A DNA stretch of 64,000 nucleotides from Erwinia aphidicola (GTDB lineage: Bacteria > Pseudomonadota > Gammaproteobacteria > Enterobacterales > Enterobacteriaceae): the NCBI RefSeq assembly GCF_024169515.1, contig NZ_JAMKCQ010000001.1:868001-932000 (forward strand). The letters run 5' to 3'. Numbering within the stretch: the first letter of the stretch is position 1; every line of letters starts with the position of its first letter. Below are positions 28,502-37,037 of the stretch, piece by piece. The notes beneath the pieces are model-generated. The model saw only the letters and a program-made list of their open reading frames with translations. It did no database searches and was not told the origin of the DNA. Made by a program: the position numbers and the translations under genes.

Positions 28502-28577
28502 GCCCGAATAGCTCAGTCGGTAGAGCAGGGGATTGAAAATCCCCGTGTCCCTGGTTCGATTCCGGGTTCGGGCACCA
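28502..28577 (+). tRNA. pheV: tRNA-Phe (GAA)
   Basis: 76 bases ending in an encoded CCA. Acceptor arms GCCCGAA/TTCGGGC pair fully. Anticodon GAA sits in GATTGAAAATC, with stem GGGGA/TCCCC. T-arm CTGGTTCGATTCCGG. Differs from E. coli tRNA-Phe by compensated changes in the acceptor and T stems. The symbol pheV is by position next to speC. Confidence 0.97.
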
Positions 28578-28587
28578 CATTCAGAAG

Positions 28588-28610
28588 AACCCGCCTATGG
28601 CGGGTTTTTT
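28588..28610 (+). terminator. tRNA-Phe terminator
   Basis: AACCCGCC/GGCGGGTT stem, 3-base loop, then four more T. Confidence 0.9.
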
Positions 28611-28693
28611 GCTTTCTGCGGTATCTCACAGCGGAATCATCACGGCACATCTCCTTCTGCAAACTCACGCTGAAAGTTTTTATCCATCGCAAC

Positions 28694-28708
28694 TAGACGA
28701 CTGGTCTA
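28694..28708 (+). promoter_or_regulatory. Operator copy 1 for the NemR-like regulator
   Basis: TAGACGACTGGTCTA: TAGAC/GTCTA arms around a 5-base centre. An identical 15-mer, also followed by ATT, occurs 68 bases downstream. Lies before the DJ-1-like gene. Confidence 0.7.
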
Positions 28709-28761
28709 ATTGGTGTTAACTTTACTTCAGCCACACCGCAGGCACGAATCTCACCGCGCCA

Positions 28762-28776
28762 TAGACGACTGGTCTA
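28762..28776 (+). promoter_or_regulatory. Operator copy 2 for the NemR-like regulator
   Basis: Second exact copy of TAGACGACTGGTCTA, 33 bases before the DJ-1-like ATG. Similar in arms to the TAGAC/GTCTA type of palindrome bound by E. coli NemR. Confidence 0.7.
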
Positions 28777-28808
28777 ATTTAAACGCTAAACTTAACGGCA
28801 GGAGATTG

Positions 28809-29492
28809 ATGATGAAGATTCTTATGGTGTTAACCTCACACGATCGGCTGGGCAATACCGGACGCAAAACCGGTTTCTGGCTGGAAGAGCTGGCTGCGCC
28901 CTACTACGCATTTAAAGATGCCGGCGCGCAGATCACCCTGGCCTCGCCAAAAGGCGGCAACCCGCCGTTAGATCCAAAAAGTAATGAGCCTGACTTCCAG
29001 ACTGAGCATACTCACCGCTTTGAGGCCGATGCGGCAGCAACCGCCCAGCTCGCCGCGACAGTTCGCCTGGACAGCATTTCAGCGGCTGACTACGACGCAG
29101 TATTCTATCCAGGCGGCCACGGTCCACTATGGGATCTGGCCGAGGATGAAAACTCCATCAGGCTTATCGAGAACTTCCTGGCGGCTAACAAACACGTCGC
29201 CCTGGTTTGCCACGCGCCGGGCGTGCTGCGCCACGTCACAACGCCTGAAGGAAAACCGCTGGTGGCAGGCAGAAAGGTGACCGGCTTCACCAACAGTGAA
29301 GAAGAAGCGGTCGGCCTGACTGAGGTGGTGCCATTCCTGGTGGAAGACGAGCTGATTGCCAAAGGCGGGATCTACTCCAAAGGCCCGGACTGGAGTTCCT
29401 ATGTGGTCAGTGATGGCCTGCTGATCACCGGACAAAACCCAACGTCGTCTGCAGCGACGGCAGAACAGCTGCTTAAACAGCTGGCTGAATAG
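28809..29492 (+). CDS. DJ-1/PfpI family protein (type 1 glutamine amidotransferase-like)
   Basis: 227 residues. VALVCHAPGVLRH carries the nucleophilic-elbow cysteine (Cys134) with a following His, and YDAVFYPGGHGPLWDLAEDENS is the conserved oxyanion/Glu region of Hsp31/PfpI proteins. Family members act as glyoxalase III, deglycase or chaperone; on its own the sequence cannot tell which. GGAG precedes the ATG pair at 28809. Sits between twin operators and a NemR-like gene, which hints at a response to reactive aldehydes or other electrophiles. Confidence 0.88.
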   Translation: MMKILMVLTSHDRLGNTGRKTGFWLEELAAPYYAFKDAGAQITLASPKGGNPPLDPKSNEPDFQTEHTHRFEADAAATAQLAATVRLDSISAADYDAVFYPGGHGPLWDLAEDENSIRLIENFLAANKHVALVCHAPGVLRHVTTPEGKPLVAGRKVTGFTNSEEEAVGLTEVVPFLVEDELIAKGGIYSKGPDWSSYVVSDGLLITGQNPTSSAATAEQLLKQLAE

Positions 29493-29598
29493 CAGCAGGC
29501 TGATATTGTGGCGTGGACGAGTAGAGCCGTTTTTGTGAAAATAGGGTTCTACTCTCCCGCGAACAGACAACCGACCTGGCTTTTGATAACGTGACCCT

Positions 29599-30204
29599 AT
29601 GACAACTGCAACTCAATTCCATGGCAATGAAATCCGCGACCACATTCTTGCTACAGGCCAGCGCATCATGGCCGGTAAGGGATTTTCTGCCGTTGGATTG
29701 AATGAAATACTCAAAGATGCGGGTGTCCCTAAAGGCTCGTTCTATCACTATTTCAGTTCGAAAGAAGCCTTCGGCGTTGATATGCTGGCGCACTATTTTG
29801 CGGATTATCTGGCAGAGCTCGACAGCACGCTCAGCCAGCCCGGTCTGACGATGGCGCAGCGGCTGATGAATTACTGGCGACTGTGGCAAGAAACACAGTC
29901 ATTCTCCGATTGCCAGGGTAGGTGCCTTGCCGTCAAGCTCGGTGCCGAAGTGGCCGATCTCTCAGATAATATGCGTGCAACCCTTCGGTCTGGTACGTCT
30001 GGAATTATTTCGCGCCTGGCAGATGCGCTGGAGAAGGGCGTGGCCGAAGGCTCACTGGTGATTGATGATACTGCCGCTAACGTCGCTGAAAGCCTTTACC
30101 AGCTCTGGCTGGGTGCCAGCGTGATGGTCAAGATCGTGCGCAATACCAGCCCGTTTGATTCCGCCATGAGCCTGACGCAGAAAGTGATTCGCGTTACCCC
30201 ATAG
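29599..30204 (+). CDS. TetR family regulator, NemR-like
   Basis: 201 residues. HTH GLNEILKDAGVPKGSFYHYFSSKEAFGVDML is nearly that of E. coli NemR, and the RCLAVKLGAEVADLSDNMR block lines up with NemR GCLTVKLSAEVCDLSEDMR. The cysteine in the second half of that block is Ala here, while the first Cys is kept and another Cys is three residues before it. NemR senses hypochlorite, quinones and methylglyoxal through cysteines, so the sensing chemistry may differ. Downstream of the DJ-1-like gene and probably autoregulated through the twin operators. Confidence 0.82.
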   Translation: MTTATQFHGNEIRDHILATGQRIMAGKGFSAVGLNEILKDAGVPKGSFYHYFSSKEAFGVDMLAHYFADYLAELDSTLSQPGLTMAQRLMNYWRLWQETQSFSDCQGRCLAVKLGAEVADLSDNMRATLRSGTSGIISRLADALEKGVAEGSLVIDDTAANVAESLYQLWLGASVMVKIVRNTSPFDSAMSLTQKVIRVTP

Positions 30205-30224
30205 CGGCAAAGAGTACCTGATCA

Positions 30225-30250
30225 ATCCAGAGAGCGTCTCCTCTCTGGAT
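30225..30250. terminator. Hairpin between convergent tetR and PTS IIC genes
   Basis: ATCCAGAGAG/CTCTCTGGAT is a perfect 10-bp stem with a 6-base loop, placed exactly between two convergent genes. No T-run on either side. Confidence 0.6.
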
Positions 30251-30266
30251 GTGATCCACAAAGGTA

Positions 30267-31640
30267 TTACTCTGGACTCTCTTCCACTATCACCTTCTTC
30301 TTCGCCGCAAAGTTGTACACCACCAGCAGCGCAAAAATACCGGTAATGATCATGGTGATGGTGCCTTTATCCATAAAGCGCGCCATATTGCCGAGAAGAA
30401 TACCCACCACGCCAAAATCGGTATCCGAGAAGGTGGTATTGGTCAGCCCAATCGCACCGAGCACCGGCAGCAGGGCCACAGGCAGGAAGGTGATCAAAAT
30501 GCCGTGGGCAAACGCGCCGCAAATCGCACCGCGCTTGCCGCCGGTCGCATTACCAAATACCCCAGCCGTAGCGCCGCAGAAGAAGTGAGGTACCACCCCC
30601 GGCAGGATCAATACCCAGTGCAGCTGGCCGAGGATAAACAACCCCACCAGGCCGCCTACAAAGCTGGAAATAAAGCCCACCAGCACTGCGTTAGGGGCAT
30701 AAGGGAAGACGATCGGGCAGTCCAGCGCAGGCCGTGCGTTGGGCACCAGCTTCTCAGAGAAGCCGGTAAAGGCCGGGACAATCTCCGCAAGGATTAAGCG
30801 CACGCCCTGCAGAATGATAAACACCCCAGCAGCAAAGGTGATCGCCTGAATAAAGGAGTAGACCAGGTAGTTTTGACCGTTGCTGAAGTGGCTCTCGACA
30901 TACTCTTTACCTGCGGAAACAGACAGGATCAGGTAAATGATCATCATGGTCAGGGAGATGGAGATGGTGCTGTCGCGCAAAAAACTCAGGTTTTTTGGCA
31001 TGTTCATCTCTTCTGTGGATTTCGAACCTTTCCCCACTACCGAACCAATCCAGCCCGATAACACATAGCCAATCGTTCCGGTGTGCGCCAGGGCTACATG
31101 ATCGCCACCGATGATTTTACGCATATAGGGCTGGGCCAGCGCCGGGAAAAATGCCATCAGCATGCCCAGAGCCAGGGAGCCGGTGTAAATCAACTGCACC
31201 CCTTCAAAACCGGCCACCGACAAAATAATGGCCACCATACAGGCCATATAAAAAGTGACGTGGCCTGACAGATAGATATATTTCAGTCGGGTAAAACGGG
31301 CAACGACAATGTTAGCCACCATACCGAAAGCCATAATCAGCGTGGTCGGTGCGCCATACTTCGCCAGTGCAATGGATACCATCGCCTCATTGTTGGGGAT
31401 GATCCCCTGCACATCAAAAGCGTGTTTGAAAATGTCACCCAGCGGCGTCAGCGAGCCGACCAGTACCGTTGCCCCGCCAGCCAGCACCAGAAAGCCGAGG
31501 ATGGTTTTCACCGTCCCTTTAATCACCTCGGGGAAAGGCTTTCTCTGTGCCACCAGCCCGAATAGCGCCACCAGCCCCACCAGAATGGATGGCACCTTCA
31601 GCACGTCGACGACAAATTGCAAAAGGTTTTGAGTAAACAT
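30267..31640 (-). CDS. PTS IIC component, ascorbate (SgaT/UlaA) type
   Basis: 457 residues with about ten to eleven membrane helices; membrane channel of a phosphotransferase system. Conserved blocks include GHVTFYMACMVAI, GDHVALAHTGTIGYVLSGWIG, NARPALDCPIVFPYAPNAVLVGF and GGKRGAICGAFAHG, which fit the UlaA/SgaT family. Start at 31640 (MFTQNLLQFVVDVL) has GAGG upstream; the longer frame overlaps the IIB gene. Read with IIB and IIA. No ascorbate lactonase or decarboxylase gene (ulaG, ulaD) is nearby, so the sugar is uncertain. Confidence 0.85.
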   Translation of the reverse strand: MFTQNLLQFVVDVLKVPSILVGLVALFGLVAQRKPFPEVIKGTVKTILGFLVLAGGATVLVGSLTPLGDIFKHAFDVQGIIPNNEAMVSIALAKYGAPTTLIMAFGMVANIVVARFTRLKYIYLSGHVTFYMACMVAIILSVAGFEGVQLIYTGSLALGMLMAFFPALAQPYMRKIIGGDHVALAHTGTIGYVLSGWIGSVVGKGSKSTEEMNMPKNLSFLRDSTISISLTMMIIYLILSVSAGKEYVESHFSNGQNYLVYSFIQAITFAAGVFIILQGVRLILAEIVPAFTGFSEKLVPNARPALDCPIVFPYAPNAVLVGFISSFVGGLVGLFILGQLHWVLILPGVVPHFFCGATAGVFGNATGGKRGAICGAFAHGILITFLPVALLPVLGAIGLTNTTFSDTDFGVVGILLGNMARFMDKGTITMIITGIFALLVVYNFAAKKKVIVEESPE

Positions 31641-31683
31641 AGTAACCTCTAGGGTAAGGTGTTCATCTAAAGTGACAAATTTT

Positions 31684-31953
31684 TTATTTATCAAAATACT
31701 CGCGTATTTTATTTTCGACTTCTTTCAGGTCGATAATATTATTAATAATGATAACTTTTCCCTCCGGAAGGTTGGCGCTATAAGCAATATCCTTCGCCAT
31801 GACGAAGACATCTGCCACATCAGGGGTCACAGACCCGAGATCGGAATGGTCAACATCCGCTTCGATTTCGAGTTTCTTCAGCACTTTCTTGATATTCATT
31901 TCCATCATGAAGCTGCTGCCTAAACCTGAACCACACACCGCCATAATTTTCAT
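31684..31953 (-). CDS. PTS IIB component, lactose/ascorbate type
   Basis: 89 residues starting MKIMAVCGSGLGSSFMMEMN: phospho-accepting Cys7 in the P-loop C-x-S-G-x-G-S-S. Transfers phosphate from IIA to the incoming sugar. Start at 31953 chosen for its GAGG and family length. Between IIA and IIC genes. Confidence 0.88.
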   Translation of the reverse strand: MKIMAVCGSGLGSSFMMEMNIKKVLKKLEIEADVDHSDLGSVTPDVADVFVMAKDIAYSANLPEGKVIIINNIIDLKEVENKIREYFDK

Positions 31954-31993
31954 CTCAGACCTCATCACCTGTTGTTGATAATCACACTGTCAG

Positions 31994-32449
31994 TTAAGCA
32001 TTGTCTGCTAACAGAATCTTTTTAAGCGCTTCCTGACTGCGCGCATTAAAAACTTTGTCCATTATCTCTTCGTCAGAAAGGACCTCCGCCAGCTGCGAGA
32101 TCATTTCAATATGGCTATGACTGTCCGGGGCAGAAAACATAAAAATAGCGTCGACCGGGTCATTCTCTTCCGAATCAAACTTCACCGCCTGCCCCAGCTT
32201 GACGATAGATAACCCCAGCTGACTGGCCCCCTCTTCCGGGCGCGCATGGGGCATGGCAATATGTGGGGCGATGACAAAATAAGGCCCAATCTCCTCTTTC
32301 TGCCGAATAATGGCATCAATATAGCTCTGTGCGATTGCCCCTTCATTAAGCAGAGGACGCGCGGCAATTTGCAGCGCTTCTTTCCAGTCCGCCACGTTAT
32401 CAACATACTGAATTTTTTCGTTATTCAACCACTGTGCCAGCTGCGACAT
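31994..32449 (-). CDS. PTS IIA component, mannitol/fructose-ascorbate type
   Basis: 151 residues. IAPHIAMPHARPEEGA carries the phospho-histidine (His68), and GLSIVKLGQAVKFDSEENDPVDAIFMFSAPD is the typical middle of UlaC-like IIA domains. First gene of the three-gene operon; its promoter is in the 358-base gap shared with the divergent GntR gene. Confidence 0.88.
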   Translation of the reverse strand: MSQLAQWLNNEKIQYVDNVADWKEALQIAARPLLNEGAIAQSYIDAIIRQKEEIGPYFVIAPHIAMPHARPEEGASQLGLSIVKLGQAVKFDSEENDPVDAIFMFSAPDSHSHIEMISQLAEVLSDEEIMDKVFNARSQEALKKILLADNA

Positions 32450-32596
32450 CGCTTTTCTCCTGGGAAAGCTCGCAGTGATGTACAGTCAGCTTCGGGATCT
32501 GTGAATGAAGCTGATAGCGTTATCTGTCACATCATTGAGAGCTGCTGCCCCTGTCGCTTGAATTTAGTACTCTATGATCAAGTCTAGACAGGTTTA

Positions 32597-32614
32597 AGAT
32601 GTATAGTCATCTTG
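32597..32614. promoter_or_regulatory. Inverted repeat in the PTS/GntR control region
   Basis: AAGATG and CATCTT arms, 6 bases apart, in an AT-rich divergent region (32450-32807). TGTATAGTCATC and GTGTACAGATAC nearby share a GTRTA...A pattern. Candidate GntR operator. Confidence 0.4.
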
Positions 32615-32807
32615 ATGATGAACCCGGAGGTGTACAGATACAATATGTAAAGTTAAAATAGTGCTGGACATGTTGAGCTTGAATGTAAATTCGTTAACTT
32701 GATCACAACTCGATGTCACTGAAGTGGCATACAGCAATAATAAAGAGCACACCTGTGCAGGCACGACTCAGGCGAGTCGGCCCTCACTCTGAGCGGGATG
32801 AATTGAA

Positions 32808-33542
32808 ATGATCGATGGCATTACAGAAAAACAGAAAGAAGTTGTCGATTATATCCTGACAAAAATTAAAGCTGACAAACTGCTGCCCGGAGATAAGCTC
32901 GATACGGAAATTGCCATCGCCAAAAATATTGGCATTACGCGCGCAACCGTGCGCGAAGCGACGCGGATCCTGATTGAGCAGCAGCGAATATACCGGGTGA
33001 AAGGATCCGGGCTGTTTGTTGGCTCTATTGGCATCAGCAATAACGCCGGAAGGTTTCATGCCCTCTCCCCTTTTGATTATCAGGCGCAAAAGCACGGCCA
33101 CAAAGGGGTGAGAAAAATTGTCTCGGTCAGTATTATGCGCGTGCCCTCGGCGGAAATAGCGCAGGCGTTACGCATTAAGAACAGCGACCAGGTCTATAAA
33201 ATATTACGCCTGATGTGCTTCGATGATATTCCCGTGGCGCTGGAACACATTCACCTGCCGGTCAGCCTGTTTAGCAGCATGGAGTTCAGCAAGCTGGAAA
33301 TATCCAAATACTCTTACCTTGAGCAGATAACCGGTAAAAAAATACAGCGCAGGGATCAAAACTTAACGGCGCTCAATCTCACCGATCCTGACGTGCTGGC
33401 CCTGCTTAACCTGGCGCAAAACGATGCGGTGATTGAAATCAACGAAACCGTGTTTCTTGATGATGGTCAGCCGTGCGAAGTGAATATTGCCATTATCAAT
33501 ACCCGCCTGTTCCCGCTGCGGCAAAACTCGCAGCGGCCGTGA
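32808..33542 (+). CDS. GntR family (HutC/UTRA) regulator of the PTS operon
   Basis: 244 residues. Winged helix at 5-75 (KLLPGDKLDTEIAIAKNIGITRATVREATRIL), then a UTRA ligand domain (SVSIMRVPSAEIAQALRIKNSDQVYKILRLMCFDDIPVALEHIHLP) of the type binding phosphorylated sugars. Divergent from the PTS operon, so probably its regulator. Confidence 0.88.
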   Translation: MIDGITEKQKEVVDYILTKIKADKLLPGDKLDTEIAIAKNIGITRATVREATRILIEQQRIYRVKGSGLFVGSIGISNNAGRFHALSPFDYQAQKHGHKGVRKIVSVSIMRVPSAEIAQALRIKNSDQVYKILRLMCFDDIPVALEHIHLPVSLFSSMEFSKLEISKYSYLEQITGKKIQRRDQNLTALNLTDPDVLALLNLAQNDAVIEINETVFLDDGQPCEVNIAIINTRLFPLRQNSQRP

Positions 33543-33557
33543 CCAAACGGCGAAAAA

Positions 33558-33578
33558 AAACCCGCCAGCGGCGGGTTT
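33558..33578. terminator. Bidirectional terminator between gntR and the GNAT-like gene
   Basis: AAACCCGCC/GGCGGGTTT, AGC loop, A-run on the left (T-run for the minus strand) and TTTAATTTTAT on the right. Serves both convergent genes. Confidence 0.88.
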
Positions 33579-33582
33579 AATT

Positions 33583-34191
33583 TTATGCGGCGTATGCGGC
33601 TAATCTTTCTCTATTCTTTGCTACAAGAATCACGCCACGGCGCGATTCATCGGGGTGTAATGACCAGATCGCATCCTCTGGTATTGATACGCCATTATAT
33701 ATCAGGTGCTGCCCGTCATACGGGAAAAATGCTCCGAGGTCAGTATCGAGAACAAATATGGCGAGACTCTTTGATTGTTCCGCAATCTTTTTCCACAATG
33801 CTTTCCCGCCTGGGTAGTGCATGTGATTGCTCATAAGAACCACCCCACACTCATTAACCAGCGTTTCATACAGTAGAGTGGCTAACCCTAATTCGCGCTG
33901 TGTACCCTCTACGCAAACGCTCTCGACCTGTAAAGCATCGTCTTGCCAGAACCGTTCAACAGAGAGCACTACATCACCTACTGTCTTCTTACGTTCGAGC
34001 TCCAGGATAGCGATAGCGCGGTTACGCTTAACGCCATCGATTTCTTCCGGTTCAGTCTTAATGATGGCCGCACGTGGCGTCGCTGCATCATAAATAACAG
34101 CCATAGCCACGCCTGCAATCTCGAAGGAATGCACGATTTTGAATGCCCGCGCTACAGCGGATGGGCTGTAAGAGACTGGATAAACAATCAT
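33583..34191 (-). CDS. GNAT-fold-like protein of unknown function (probable foreign gene)
   Basis: 202 residues from an ATG at 34191 preceded by AGAGG; the frame continues upstream to 34233. VESVCVEGTQRELGLATLLYETLVNECG resembles the acetyl-CoA loop of GNAT proteins (R/Q-x-x-G-x-A), followed by the GGKALWKKIAEQS helix. The rest is not recognised. Base composition and codons are more AT-rich and use rarer codons than its neighbours, and it stands alone between a terminator and an AT-rich gap, as cargo or phage-derived genes do. Not an acyl-homoserine-lactone synthase: LuxI signature residues are missing. Confidence 0.6.
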   Translation of the reverse strand: MIVYPVSYSPSAVARAFKIVHSFEIAGVAMAVIYDAATPRAAIIKTEPEEIDGVKRNRAIAILELERKKTVGDVVLSVERFWQDDALQVESVCVEGTQRELGLATLLYETLVNECGVVLMSNHMHYPGGKALWKKIAEQSKSLAIFVLDTDLGAFFPYDGQHLIYNGVSIPEDAIWSLHPDESRRGVILVAKNRERLAAYAA

Positions 34192-34449
34192 TGTACTATC
34201 CTCTTTCATGAGTACAGGCATAACAGACATCATCCTTGATATATAATTTCAAACGGTGACCATTCAGCCACTATGCGACTTTAAGGTTAAAAAATCAACA
34301 ACCCGTCAAGTGAAAAATAATCAGAATTTATTTTTACCATTTGTATTTTAATGATTTTTTATCATTCCCCAAGCGGAACGAAACGGTAACGCCCCGGGTA
34401 CGTCAGACTGAAAGTCCTCTTTACCTCGGGGCAACAAGCCCGGCTACAG

Positions 34450-35700
34450 CTATTCAGAGTGCCGCAGTGCCCCCTTGCCCTTCACCACTTCCTGCGCCTC
34501 AAGCTCCTCCGGGGTTTTTAGGAACGGGGTGAGCACACCGCTGAGCACATACAGCCCGGCATATATCCCCAGTACGCCGCCAGCACCCAGCGAAGAGTAA
34601 AATAGCGCGGTGATGGCAGGTGCGATAAACGCCCCCAGACCGGCCCCCAGGTTCAGCACCGACATCGCCGCCCCTTTGCTGTCCGGCGCCAGCATCGGGA
34701 ACAGGGCCGACAGCGGCACATAGCCCGCCATGGTGATCCCGCACAGGCACAGCACAAACATCATCACATAGAAGTTGTGGCCCAGTACCTGCGGCACCGC
34801 CCACACCAAAATCAGCACCGCAGCATAAGCGAAGCCACCGACCCACATAATGGTGGTGCGCCAGCCAAATTTATCGCCGAAGAAGCCAAAGAACAGGTTG
34901 GCAAAAATCGCTACCAGGAATACCGCCGACCACATATGCAGCCACTCGGTTTTACTGTAGCCATAGCTGATCAGGTAGAGCGGCAGAAACGTCGCCAGGC
35001 CATATTGCGCAATGCCGTTGACCGATTTCACCACCAGCCCCATGGCAATCACCGGGCGTTGCAGGATGGTGATGCCCTTCAGCAACTCGGCGGCGCTGAA
35101 CGGGTGGATCTCGGAAGCGGGCACCACGTCGCGATTCACCCAGATCCCCAGCACGGAGCCGACGATCACAAACAGCATCCCTACCCACAGCACGTGGATT
35201 TCGCCCAGCACCGGCAGCGCCAGCGAGGAGAAGAACGGCCCGATCACGCTCAAGCCCAGCGAGAAGGTGAACCAGAACCAGCCGACCGCCGTCGCGCGTC
35301 GTTCCACCGGCGTGCTGTAGTTAATCCAGATCAGGAACGAATAGGCAAACAGCGGATAGCCAATGCCGCGTATCGCATAGAACGGCAGCATCCACGCCAT
35401 ATGCATGGTTTGCAGGCCGAGGGCGATAAAGCCAATGCTGCCAACCACAAAGGTCAGCAGACCAAACAACATCACCTTACGCGGGCCGAGGGTTTGCACC
35501 AGCACGCCGGTCACCCAGGCGGCCAGCGTTACGGTCACGCCATAAGCGGTCAGCAGGTAAGAAGCCTGAGCGACGGAAAGCCCTTTTTCCACCAGCCAGA
35601 TAGAGATCCAGGCTTGTTCAACCCCGTCGCCGATCATAAAAATAGTCAGGCCGATATAGCCCCACAGCAAGTTCTTAGGCAAACCTATTTTATTCAACAT
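34450..35700 (-). CDS. MFS transporter, RbtT/DalT/CsbX-like
   Basis: 416 residues, twelve membrane helices, inner membrane. GDGVEQAWISIWLVEKGLS near the start and the central loop WVNRDVVPASEIHPFSAAELLKGI are like polyol transporters of the ribitol/arabinitol group. GGGGA lies before the ATG. 62 bases downstream of the isomerase-like gene, so part of one operon with it. Substrate is probably a sugar or polyol; which one is not evident. Confidence 0.75.
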   Translation of the reverse strand: MLNKIGLPKNLLWGYIGLTIFMIGDGVEQAWISIWLVEKGLSVAQASYLLTAYGVTVTLAAWVTGVLVQTLGPRKVMLFGLLTFVVGSIGFIALGLQTMHMAWMLPFYAIRGIGYPLFAYSFLIWINYSTPVERRATAVGWFWFTFSLGLSVIGPFFSSLALPVLGEIHVLWVGMLFVIVGSVLGIWVNRDVVPASEIHPFSAAELLKGITILQRPVIAMGLVVKSVNGIAQYGLATFLPLYLISYGYSKTEWLHMWSAVFLVAIFANLFFGFFGDKFGWRTTIMWVGGFAYAAVLILVWAVPQVLGHNFYVMMFVLCLCGITMAGYVPLSALFPMLAPDSKGAAMSVLNLGAGLGAFIAPAITALFYSSLGAGGVLGIYAGLYVLSGVLTPFLKTPEELEAQEVVKGKGALRHSE

Positions 35701-35762
35701 AGTTTCCCCCAGTGTCTGACACCGACTGGTAGTAAGTAAGAGGTAAGAGTCTGATTTTGTTT

Positions 35763-36716
35763 TTATTCGGCGATCATTTTCATCAGCATGCCCTGCACTT
35801 TCAGCGCGTCCTGGCTTTTGATCAGCTGGTCGATTTCAGCGATGCTCAGGCGGTCAATAAAGCCGGCCAATGCCTTGTACATACGGATGTTCTGCGCGCA
35901 CTCGGCCACCGGGTCTTCGCGGCTTGGGAAAGTATCGAAATAGATCAGGCCGCTGAAATTCACGCGTTTTGCGTAATAGATGTATTCCAGGGTCTGCATC
36001 AGATGCACCGAGCCCAGCATCAGGCCATCGTCAAAATGTCCGTAGCCGTCATTCAGATGGAAGCCGACCAGGCGATTTTTGCGAGCCGACTGGAACAGTG
36101 AGAAAGCCGGGTTCTCTTTCTTCATGATCATGTGGCAGAAGTCGAGAGTAATGCCGAGATTATCCGCGCCCACATCGTCAATCAGCATCAGGGTCGATGA
36201 CACATCGCCGATAAAGGAGAAGGTGCGAGGCTCGTAGGGTTTGTATTCAAAGCTGAACTGCATATCCGGGTGTGCATGGGTGACGGTCTGCAGGGCGCTG
36301 ACCAGCAGCTCGTAAGCGCGGAAGTAGTCCTGCTGGAACGGATAGTCATAGCCATCGTAGCCAAACCACAGCGTGACGGTATTGCCACCGAGGTACTTGC
36401 ACACTTCTGCCGCTTCCAGCGTAATATCAATCGCTTTTTGGCGCAGCGCGGCGTCGGGATTAGTGAATTCGCCGTCGATAAACTCCTTGTTATAGCGCAG
36501 CGCGATGCCACCTACCTGCAGGTTGTTATCGGCGATGGTCTTTTTAATCAGCTCTTTACTCTGGCCAACAAAGTGTTCCGGGTAGTTAAGTTCTATATGC
36601 GTTAAGCCATCTACGCTACCCATACGGGTAATCAGATCGCAGGTGTCCATTTTATTCTTAGCATCAAATAACTCGGGACGTGAACGAAATGAATTAATAC
36701 GGGAAGAGAATTTCAT
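35763..36716 (-). CDS. Sugar phosphate isomerase/epimerase-like TIM-barrel protein
   Basis: 317 residues of the xylose-isomerase-like (AP endonuclease 2) superfamily. Candidate metal ligands are in SFEYKPYEPR (Glu), LGITLDFCHMIM (Asp, His), LVGFHLNDGYGHFDDG (His, Asp) and LIYFDTFPSREDP. Residues 73-120 (GIALRYNKEFIDGEF, GGNTVTLWFGYDGYDYPFQQDY) recall rhamnose isomerase and related proteins. First gene of the minus-strand pair with the MFS gene, divergent from RpiR and the kinase. Confidence 0.8.
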   Translation of the reverse strand: MKFSSRINSFRSRPELFDAKNKMDTCDLITRMGSVDGLTHIELNYPEHFVGQSKELIKKTIADNNLQVGGIALRYNKEFIDGEFTNPDAALRQKAIDITLEAAEVCKYLGGNTVTLWFGYDGYDYPFQQDYFRAYELLVSALQTVTHAHPDMQFSFEYKPYEPRTFSFIGDVSSTLMLIDDVGADNLGITLDFCHMIMKKENPAFSLFQSARKNRLVGFHLNDGYGHFDDGLMLGSVHLMQTLEYIYYAKRVNFSGLIYFDTFPSREDPVAECAQNIRMYKALAGFIDRLSIAEIDQLIKSQDALKVQGMLMKMIAE

Positions 36717-36834
36717 TTTAAATATCCTTGCATGAAGTTTCCCTTGCGTTATAAGTGACTTTACCCGCCTGGTAAATGGTAAAAATCAAATAACACCGAA
36801 AATAAAACTGACAGAGAGTTTTTAATAGTGAAAA

Positions 36835-36961
36835 TTTTACTATCAGTAAAACACTTTTAAAACAGATGTTTATACTTTCATTTTCCTGCCAGTAAAATGA
36901 AATCGCGTAATACGATGATTTTATTTTACTCACAGTAAAATGACATAGTAAAACGTTTTAC
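36835..36961. promoter_or_regulatory. Cluster of four TTTTACT-type palindromes (RpiR operator region)
   Basis: TTTTACTATCAGTAAAA at 36835-36851 and TTTTACTCACAGTAAAA at 36924-36940 are perfect 7-bp inverted repeats with 3-base centres. TTTTCCTGCCAGTAAAA at 36881-36897 has one arm mismatch. GTAAAACGTTTTAC at 36948-36961 is a perfect 14-bp palindrome. All lie between the divergent isomerase and rpiR genes. Confidence 0.85.
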
Positions 36962-37037
36962 AGCATGTGATCTGGTTAACACTTTTCGTTTACCCCCCAT
37001 GCTAGTTTACGGATAAAGTTTTCTACGAGCCCTAATC

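Noticed and set aside
33583..34191. Acyl-homoserine-lactone synthase (LuxI/LasI)
   Set aside because: Similar size and fold class, but the conserved N-terminal Arg/Trp/Asp signature is absent and no luxR-type receptor adjoins.
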